This document shows, one piece after another, positions 57,469-64,000 of a stretch of 64,000 nucleotides of DNA (position 1 is the first letter of the stretch; every line of letters starts with the position of its first letter). A program made the translations under genes and the position numbers. The notes under the pieces were generated by a model. The model was given only the letters and a program-made list of their open reading frames with translations, had not been told where the DNA came from and did no database searches. The stretch comes from Pedobacter sp. (GTDB lineage: Bacteria > Bacteroidota > Bacteroidia > Sphingobacteriales > Sphingobacteriaceae), in assembly GCA_031119475.1 (NCBI GenBank), contig JAVHXV010000007.1:124001-188000 (forward strand). The letters are read 5' to 3'.

Positions 57469-58718
57469 TAATGTTCCTCCCTATCTTGCCAACCTAAACT
57501 CTCTTTTGCCCACGATTTCCATGCAGGGTAATCTTTTGAGTATCTAATTTTATGTTGACCATTATCCATATAACTACGTTTATCTTTAAATACTAAATAT
57601 ATTTTTGGGCGTTGAGTTAATCCAGTTTGATCCTCTGCATAAACTAACATTGGAGTAGAGTCCTGATCTGTTAATGTACCCTCGGGTAATATGGTATTGT
57701 GATAAACACCTTTAATCGTGTAGCCAACAGTCCAGAAACCATACCATCCTGATTTCCATCGGCTTGCTTTTATTGTTTCATAGCTTTTATATTTTAATGC
57801 GCCAGATTCAGCTGTATAACAATACCATGCAACATGTCTTGTTGTATCGTCTATAACGGTCGTTGAAATGTCTACATCAATAGCTTCTCCCCAATTGATG
57901 TATACCGCATTCTCTTCAACTGGTGGGTCCAAAGCTCCTCCAACACCATTTAAATCCGTAGGGTTTAAATATTCACTGTCTATTTCTCTACATATTTGAA
58001 ATCCCATAAATTCTTGATAAATATCTATTAGCACCCCATCTTCGTATACCCTTGTCACCATATACGCATCGTAGCAATACGTCTGCATCGTTTTCGGCAA
58101 TATATTCGTCGTTAACGTTTGCTTGCCATATATATTGGCCAAAGTATAGGGCCGCCAATCTGAACTGGGCTGGTCGTTGATCATCGTTTTGCCGCTTGCG
58201 GTATACAAAACTGCTCCATTGCTTTTCAAATGTGCATCATAGGCTTTGACCTCAGCTTCTACACCATCTTTTGAAAGATCTTCATCGGTATAGGCTGCTT
58301 TGTACAGCTGCTCCCTATTTAGCAGATCCTTCTTGTTTTTTCCATCAAAGGAACTGATTTTTAAAGTCCTGGCTTCATAGCCATTTTCTTCGTTCTTAAT
58401 GACCAGACTAAAATAAGTGTTTTCACCGTAAACGGCCTGAAGGTTGGTTTTTACATCCGCGGTAACAACAGTTCTTCCATCAATCACTTCAACATTAGCA
58501 TGCTCCCAATCAGGAACATAGGTCAGTTGCACTGTTTTGCCTTTTCTGTCTTTGAAACTGGTGGCCTGAGATTTTTGCTGGTTGGTAAACCAGGTTTTTG
58601 CCTGCTGGATCTGTTGTTCATCGGTCAGGTCATTGGATTTGTTGTCCTTTTTGCAGCCTGCAACCATGGCAAGCGCAAGCAGCCCCACTAGGATAGGGCG
58701 TAATTTAGATTTTTTCAT
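57468..58718 (-). CDS. Lipoprotein, hypothetical
   Basis: Internal start MKKSKLRPILVGLLALAMVAGCKKDNKSND; the coding 3' part is visibly more AT-rich than the 5' part. Confidence 0.75.
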   Translation of the reverse strand: MKKSKLRPILVGLLALAMVAGCKKDNKSNDLTDEQQIQQAKTWFTNQQKSQATSFKDRKGKTVQLTYVPDWEHANVEVIDGRTVVTADVKTNLQAVYGENTYFSLVIKNEENGYEARTLKISSFDGKNKKDLLNREQLYKAAYTDEDLSKDGVEAEVKAYDAHLKSNGAVLYTASGKTMINDQPSSDWRPYTLANIYGKQTLTTNILPKTMQTYCYDAYMVTRVYEDGVLIDIYQEFMGFQICREIDSEYLNPTDLNGVGGALDPPVEENAVYINWGEAIDVDISTTVIDDTTRHVAWYCYTAESGALKYKSYETIKASRWKSGWYGFWTVGYTIKGVYHNTILPEGTLTDQDSTPMLVYAEDQTGLTQRPKIYLVFKDKRSYMDNGQHKIRYSKDYPAWKSWAKESLGWQDREEH

Positions 58719-58898
58719 TTTGTCGAGCTTTTCGCCAAATGTAGTCCAACGCATCCACAATTTTATCAGATGTAAAAAAACAGAACATTTTGATCGAAAA
58801 TATTTAATCTGCGTTCATCATTGAATCAAATTAGTATATTTATCTGCTCATAAGCCTACATCATCACCAAATGCTGCAACATTTTAAGTCTTTAACCC

Positions 58899-61265
58899 AT
58901 GACGGAGAAAAAGTCTAGTAGGCTATCTGACTGGTTTTTGTCCAGGCCACAAACTACCGGATTTCTTTTTTTTCTTTTCCTCCTCTGCCTCATCATGCTG
59001 ATCGTTACCCAACGCTATCAGATTTTTGAAGAAAATAGGGAACGGGAAATCACTACGGTCATCAATAATGTGGAGCAGAACATCGAACAGACCTTATCAA
59101 ACGGTTACAATGTTGCCCTAACATTGGCACTAACGGTCGATAACAATGGGGTTCCCCAAAATTTCGAAAAGGTAGCTGAACAATTGATGCGGTCTAATCC
59201 TGAGCTAAAGGCCGTGCAATTGGTGCCACATGGGGTGATCAAATATGTCTATCCGATCAAAGGGAACGAAAAAGTCATCAACCTGGACCTTTATAAAAGT
59301 CCTAAACGCACCATTTTGGAAGCTGAAAAGGCCATTCAGACCAAAAAAATGTATTATCAGGGCCCTGTAGAACTCACCCAAGGAGGGATGGGCGTTGTCG
59401 GTAGGCTACCTTTATTTATCAATAACAAGTTCTGGGGCTTTTCGGCCATTGTGATCAAACTGGAAACACTATTTAAAACTGCCGGTATTGATAACAAAAA
59501 ATACGAGAATTTCAGGTTTCAATTTTCCAAAGTCAATAAAATTACGCACAAGGAAGAATTTTTTCTTCCGCAACAGCACTCGTTTAAGAATGCACTTTCT
59601 AAATCGATTGTCTTCCCAGATGGCGATTGGAAAGTATATGTGGTGAGCACCAATCCCAACAGCACCTGGCTCACCATCCTGGCTTCCTTAATCTTCGGGT
59701 TGAGCCTGATCGGCCTATCGAGTTATTTATTGACCATCTTATTGAGTAAGCAGGGCAAATTGAAAAGGCTTGTGCACGATCAGGCTACACAGTTGATCGA
59801 TACCGAAAGCAAGTTCAAAAAGATTTTTGACCATGCCGCTATTGGCATCGCCCGCATTGATTCTAAATCTGGGGCAATTCTTGAAGTTAACCAATACCTC
59901 TGCCATTTTCTGGGCTATAGTGCGGAAGAACTGATGCAGAAAAAGATCAAGTCTGTGATCTATCCTGATGATCTCGAAGAAGACCAACTGCTTTTTAAAC
60001 GGCTTTTGGCAGGTGAAATCCGTGGTTTTGATCAAGAAAAACGCTATCTGGGCAAAGATGGCCAGGTAATTTGGGGCAATGTGATCATTACGCCTTTATG
60101 GAACGAGGGCGAGGCCCCAAGCAACCACATCGTCATTGTTGAAGACATTACCAAGCGCAAGGCCGAACAGGAAATACTCATCGCCTCCCAAAAACGGATT
60201 GAATCGTTGATCAATACCATCGATGGGATTGTATGGGAGGCCAATCCCAGCGAAAATATCTGTACTTTCATCAGCAACAAGGTGTACGATATCCTGGGCT
60301 ATACCCCAAAGCAGTGGATGGGTGTGCCCAAATTTTGGTTCAGCCATATCCATCCTGATGATCAGGAGCGGGTAAAGCAGCATACCACCAAAGCCACAGC
60401 ACAAAAAAGGCAGCACGATTTTGAGTACCGTATGATCGCCAATGATGGTTCGATCGTTTGGATCAGGGATATCGTAACCGTGATCAACGAAGTTGGCCAG
60501 CCGCTCAGGTTAAGGGGCATCATGATCGACATCACCAGCCATGTGCTGGCTACCGAAGCGTTGAACAAATCATTTAACCTGGTTACCGAACAGAATAAGC
60601 GCCTGCTCAATTTTTCCTACATCGTTTCCCATAACCTGCGTTCACATTCGGGCAACATCCAGGGCATTTCTGAACTGATCGAAAATGCGAAGACCATTGA
60701 GGAACGGGATGAAATGATCCAGCTCCTCAAAAAGGTAGCCGGTAACCTCAATGAGACCCTGCTCAACCTGAACAATATTGTCAATATCCAGACCAGCATC
60801 GACATTGTGGTCGAACCGCTCAACCTGGCGCACTATGTAAATCGGACGTTATCGACCTTAAATGCACAGATTTTATCGAGAGGTGCAACCATTACCAACA
60901 ATGTAGCACCAGAAATCGAAGTGGAGTATAACCGCGCCTACCTCGAAAGTATCCTCCTCAATTTTGTGTCAAACGCCCTACGGTACAGTCATCCTGAGCG
61001 AAAACCTGTTATTGTGCTCACCTGCTTTGAGGAAAAAGGTCAACTTGTGCTCAAGATTTCAGATAACGGCATTGGGATAGATCTTAAAAAGCACGGCGAA
61101 AACATGTTCGGGATTTACCAGACCTTCAATGGCAATGCCGATGCCCGTGGATTTGGCCTGTTCATTACCAAAAACCAAATTGAGGCGATGGGCGGAAAAG
61201 TCGATGTGGAAAGCTCGATTGGACATGGCACTACGTTTAAGATCTATTTTAAGATCGAAAAGTAG
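58899..61265 (+). CDS. PAS-domain sensor histidine kinase
   Basis: N-terminal TM, CHASE-like extracytoplasmic region, second TM, two PAS domains, FSYIVSHNLRSHSGNIQG (H box), ISDNGIGIDLKKHG, ARGFGLFITKNQIEAMGG. Confidence 0.92.
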   Translation: MTEKKSSRLSDWFLSRPQTTGFLFFLFLLCLIMLIVTQRYQIFEENREREITTVINNVEQNIEQTLSNGYNVALTLALTVDNNGVPQNFEKVAEQLMRSNPELKAVQLVPHGVIKYVYPIKGNEKVINLDLYKSPKRTILEAEKAIQTKKMYYQGPVELTQGGMGVVGRLPLFINNKFWGFSAIVIKLETLFKTAGIDNKKYENFRFQFSKVNKITHKEEFFLPQQHSFKNALSKSIVFPDGDWKVYVVSTNPNSTWLTILASLIFGLSLIGLSSYLLTILLSKQGKLKRLVHDQATQLIDTESKFKKIFDHAAIGIARIDSKSGAILEVNQYLCHFLGYSAEELMQKKIKSVIYPDDLEEDQLLFKRLLAGEIRGFDQEKRYLGKDGQVIWGNVIITPLWNEGEAPSNHIVIVEDITKRKAEQEILIASQKRIESLINTIDGIVWEANPSENICTFISNKVYDILGYTPKQWMGVPKFWFSHIHPDDQERVKQHTTKATAQKRQHDFEYRMIANDGSIVWIRDIVTVINEVGQPLRLRGIMIDITSHVLATEALNKSFNLVTEQNKRLLNFSYIVSHNLRSHSGNIQGISELIENAKTIEERDEMIQLLKKVAGNLNETLLNLNNIVNIQTSIDIVVEPLNLAHYVNRTLSTLNAQILSRGATITNNVAPEIEVEYNRAYLESILLNFVSNALRYSHPERKPVIVLTCFEEKGQLVLKISDNGIGIDLKKHGENMFGIYQTFNGNADARGFGLFITKNQIEAMGGKVDVESSIGHGTTFKIYFKIEK

Positions 61266-61277
61266 CTCAAAGAGTCT

Positions 61278-61505
61278 CTATTCTCCTTCTTTTTCTTTCT
61301 GGATCCCTTTATCAACGTCTAAGATATATGAAGGTGTGGAAGCATCATAAGCCTGGTTGAGCAGGTCTATATCAGCCTCTTCTTCTGCCACGGGAACATG
61401 ATTGTCATCAAAGCCATTTCCATGTACATCTTTTTGGCTCTGTTGGTCATCGGCTTCCGAAGACTGAGAATCATCATAAGGTATTTTTTCTTCTGGATCA
61501 ATCAT
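61278..61505 (-). CDS. Small acidic hypothetical protein
   Basis: Internal start MIDPEEKIPYDDSQSSEADDQQSQKDVHG within ORF 61278..61577; no family recognised. Confidence 0.4.
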   Translation of the reverse strand: MIDPEEKIPYDDSQSSEADDQQSQKDVHGNGFDDNHVPVAEEEADIDLLNQAYDASTPSYILDVDKGIQKEKEGE

Positions 61506-61577
61506 AACATATAGTTTTTGAAGGATAACAGTTGAGCAGTCAGATGGTTTTTGAAGATGCCCAGGGTTCATATTCAT

Positions 61578-62204
61578 TTAACTTAAACAATCGCGCTTGA
61601 CCTTTCTAAAATTTAACAATTGCTCAAATTTTTTAAGTAGGGGGGCAACCGGCTTGCAATCTACCCGCCGATTTACTGCGTTTGGCGTTTTTGTCTGGCC
61701 AGTTTGGACAGCATATTTCTTTTCCAGACATTGGATGGGCTTATTGTTGGCAAGATAGATCCGCTGTTCCAAATGGTCGTCTTTTGTAGCCCCATCTGAT
61801 ACGAAACTCCAGGATACGCCATGCAGAAAGGCAAAGTAGAGTTTTTCATCGCTTACAAAATATTCATCTTCCGCTGTATAATGGCTGTATTCGCTATAGC
61901 GATGTCTGATCAATCGTAAATTTCCACTTTCGGTAAAATAGGTAATGGTGCCGCTGCGTTCTCCAGCACAATCATAGGTCAATACTGTCGAATCCAATTT
62001 GCCCATACTCAACTGGTTGATGGTCGTGGCGAAAAGGGCCTTGATCTCTTGTATAGATGCTGGCACTGTATTTCGTGCTACAGAATCTGTTACATCATGA
62101 TTATGTTTTTGGGTGCTATCGGGCGCTTTTTCTGTCCGGCCACAGGCGATGACTAGCATACAACTTAACACGCAGCACCATTTTTTTACGAGTCCCATTG
62201 TCAA
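61578..62204 (-). CDS. Hypothetical lipoprotein
   Basis: Lipobox CMLVIACGRTEKAPDS. Confidence 0.7.
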   Translation of the reverse strand: MTMGLVKKWCCVLSCMLVIACGRTEKAPDSTQKHNHDVTDSVARNTVPASIQEIKALFATTINQLSMGKLDSTVLTYDCAGERSGTITYFTESGNLRLIRHRYSEYSHYTAEDEYFVSDEKLYFAFLHGVSWSFVSDGATKDDHLEQRIYLANNKPIQCLEKKYAVQTGQTKTPNAVNRRVDCKPVAPLLKKFEQLLNFRKVKRDCLS

Positions 62205-62269
62205 CTAACAAAAAAGAACCCACCTTGGTTCGATACTTCCGAAATTTAAAAGTATTGGTGTTTAGCCAT

Positions 62270-62350
62270 CAGTTTAAACCATCAGCCATGAACAATGAAC
62301 CATGAACTATAAACTATAAACTACCAACTACCAACTATCAACTATCAACT
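62270..62350. repeat. Low-complexity phrase-like intergenic repeat
   Basis: ATGAACAATGAACCATGAACTATAAACTATAAACTACCAACTACCAACTATCAACTATCAACTAC. Confidence 0.85.
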
Positions 62351-63857
62351 ACTTTCCATACAGATAACTGGGATAATTCCAGTTCATTTTTTTGGCGACT
62401 TTCATCGTGTCGTTTTCTTGGGTGAGGCGATTTAATTTTTCAGGGAAACGAAGTGGATCATCTGTCTGAACTTGCCATCTGTTCAGTTCGGCCAGCAGGT
62501 TTTTTTTGACCTGGTCGTACTTGGCATCGGTCGATAGGTCGTGGTATTCCCATGGATCATTTTTAAGGTCGTACAATTGCACTTTCTTCGGCTGCAGCCA
62601 AAGTGCATAGATGTTTCTGACCAAAGGTGATGCATTTTCCGCTTCGTTGATTGTCGGGCTTCCAGCTACTGCTGCCCCGCGATTTACATTTGCCATGTAG
62701 CTTTGGGCAACCGGATTTTTTCGGTCTAACAGCGAGTAGATCAGTTTGTAGCGCTCATCCCTGATGGTTCTTCTCGGGTAGTACATCCCGATCTGATCGC
62801 AATTTTTTTCGGTGAACAGGTATTTCCTGAATTTCAGGGCCGGGTTTTCGAATAATGGCAACAGGCTTTTTCCGGTAACCCGTTGGTCTTCGATGGGCAG
62901 GTGCGCTGCTGATAGGATGGTGGGCAGCAGGTCTACCGTAGACACCAGCGCATCAGATTGGATGTTCTTTTTGATATGTCCGGGCCAACTGGCCAACAAA
63001 GGTATTTTTGTGCCGATTTCATAACTGTCAAATTTTCCGCGCCCCATTTCATCGCCGTGGTCGGAAAGATAAATGACCAAGGTGTTGTTGGCCTTACCTG
63101 TTTTGGTCAGTTTTTCCATCAATTCGCCCACACATTCATCCAAACGCAACAGACAATTGTAAAGTGCGGTGCTGTATTCCCTGATCAATTGATTGTCGAA
63201 CTGGAGATAGGGGAATGAGGTAACATCAGCGGGTTTCAGTACTTTTCGCGGTCTGCCTTCTACCTGATCTTGGAATGGCCAATGTGTATCTGGATAATTG
63301 ACCATCAGAAAAAAAGGTTCCTCGCCATCGTTCATGAATTTTTCTGCATATTCCGCATAGCGGATGAGGCCAAGTTTTTCGTAATTCGGACTGGTGATGG
63401 GATGGTAATCGATCGGAAAAATAGAATCGGGTTCCACATGGAGCTTGCCGATCATACCCGTACGGTAACCACCTTTTTTTAGCGTCTGATAGAGTGTCCT
63501 GATTTTGCCCACAAAATGGAAACCATGTGTGGTAAGGCCCAGATGGCCACTTTGGTGTGGATATAACCCAGTAAGGATGCTGCTCCTCGAAGGGCTGCAA
63601 ACTGATTCGGTCACATAGGCATTGTTGAATTGAATGCCGTTTTTGGCAATCTGATCTAAATTTGGTGTCTGTACAACCGTGTCGCCATAACAGGAGAGGT
63701 GCGGACCATGATCTTCCGATACAATGAGCAGGATGTTTGGCCTCTGACCAGGTCTTTTAAAAGCACTGATGGCCAAAGCTGCAACTGCTATTATGAATAC
63801 AATGCCAAAGTATGTCGATCTTCCCATGATAATTGCTATGGGTATAAATCTAGTCAT
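62349..63857 (-). CDS. Sulfatase (N-sulphoglucosamine sulphohydrolase-like)
   Basis: PNILLIVSEDHGPHLSCYGD, VTESVCSPSRSSILTGLYPHQSG (CxPSR formylglycine motif). Start likely MTRFIPIAIIMGRS at 63857. Confidence 0.93.
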   Translation of the reverse strand: MTRFIPIAIIMGRSTYFGIVFIIAVAALAISAFKRPGQRPNILLIVSEDHGPHLSCYGDTVVQTPNLDQIAKNGIQFNNAYVTESVCSPSRSSILTGLYPHQSGHLGLTTHGFHFVGKIRTLYQTLKKGGYRTGMIGKLHVEPDSIFPIDYHPITSPNYEKLGLIRYAEYAEKFMNDGEEPFFLMVNYPDTHWPFQDQVEGRPRKVLKPADVTSFPYLQFDNQLIREYSTALYNCLLRLDECVGELMEKLTKTGKANNTLVIYLSDHGDEMGRGKFDSYEIGTKIPLLASWPGHIKKNIQSDALVSTVDLLPTILSAAHLPIEDQRVTGKSLLPLFENPALKFRKYLFTEKNCDQIGMYYPRRTIRDERYKLIYSLLDRKNPVAQSYMANVNRGAAVAGSPTINEAENASPLVRNIYALWLQPKKVQLYDLKNDPWEYHDLSTDAKYDQVKKNLLAELNRWQVQTDDPLRFPEKLNRLTQENDTMKVAKKMNWNYPSYLYGK

Positions 63858-64000
63858 CGAATTTTTCAGTTTTTGATACTTTGTGATGAAAAACTGGTAC
63901 GAAATTTCAGGTTGGTCCAGCCAATAGCGCCTGGCGCTAGATGGTTGTAAAGGTATAGTGATCATGAAGCTAAAGTGCATTGAACTAAAAATGTGCCTGT

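Noticed and set aside
55810-57470. Transposon or prophage origin for the AT-rich island
   Set aside because: No transposase, integrase or phage genes recognised, and no terminal duplications seen beyond the palindromes.

Overview
This looks like a chromosomal window from a Bacteroidota genome of the Sphingobacteriaceae/Pedobacter type. That assignment is inferred from protein families, TAnnTTTG-type promoter elements and gene order; no search was run. Main blocks, left to right: (1) 1-4220, minus-strand exopolysaccharide genes in the order wza, wzc, NusG-like/UpxY, asparagine synthase (cut by the window edge); (2) 4687-5808, two related small secreted proteins with C-terminal sorting-like tails; (3) 5880-10576, glycosyltransferase, WecA/MraY-like transferase, gap, GNAT, pgk; (4) 10837-26954, a division/cell-wall (dcw) cluster: mraZ, rsmH, ftsL-like, ftsI with PASTA, murE, mraY, murD, ftsW, murG, murC, ftsQ, ftsA, ftsZ; (5) 27139-36992, housekeeping genes including a KBL/SPT-like enzyme, an Hc1-like histone protein absent from the ORF track, dapA, ligA, tyrS and a LuxE-like protein; (6) 36996-48497, penicillin acylase family protein, TonB-dependent receptor, GH31, a minimal ABC pair, glgB; (7) 48482-55802, a candidate ECF sigma / membrane TPR / CHAT caspase-like protease / PKD beta-barrel module; (8) 55810-58718, an AT-rich lipoprotein island with two near-identical palindromes; (9) 58899-63857, PAS histidine kinase, small proteins, sulfatase. 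Several intergenic regions carry phrase-like degenerate repeats and inverted repeats. No rRNA, tRNA, CRISPR array, transposase or prophage was recognised. Best candidates for something under-described: the CHAT/ECF locus, the AT-rich lipoprotein island, the exosortase-like small protein pair, and an inverted repeat with DnaA-box-like sequences in front of ftsZ.
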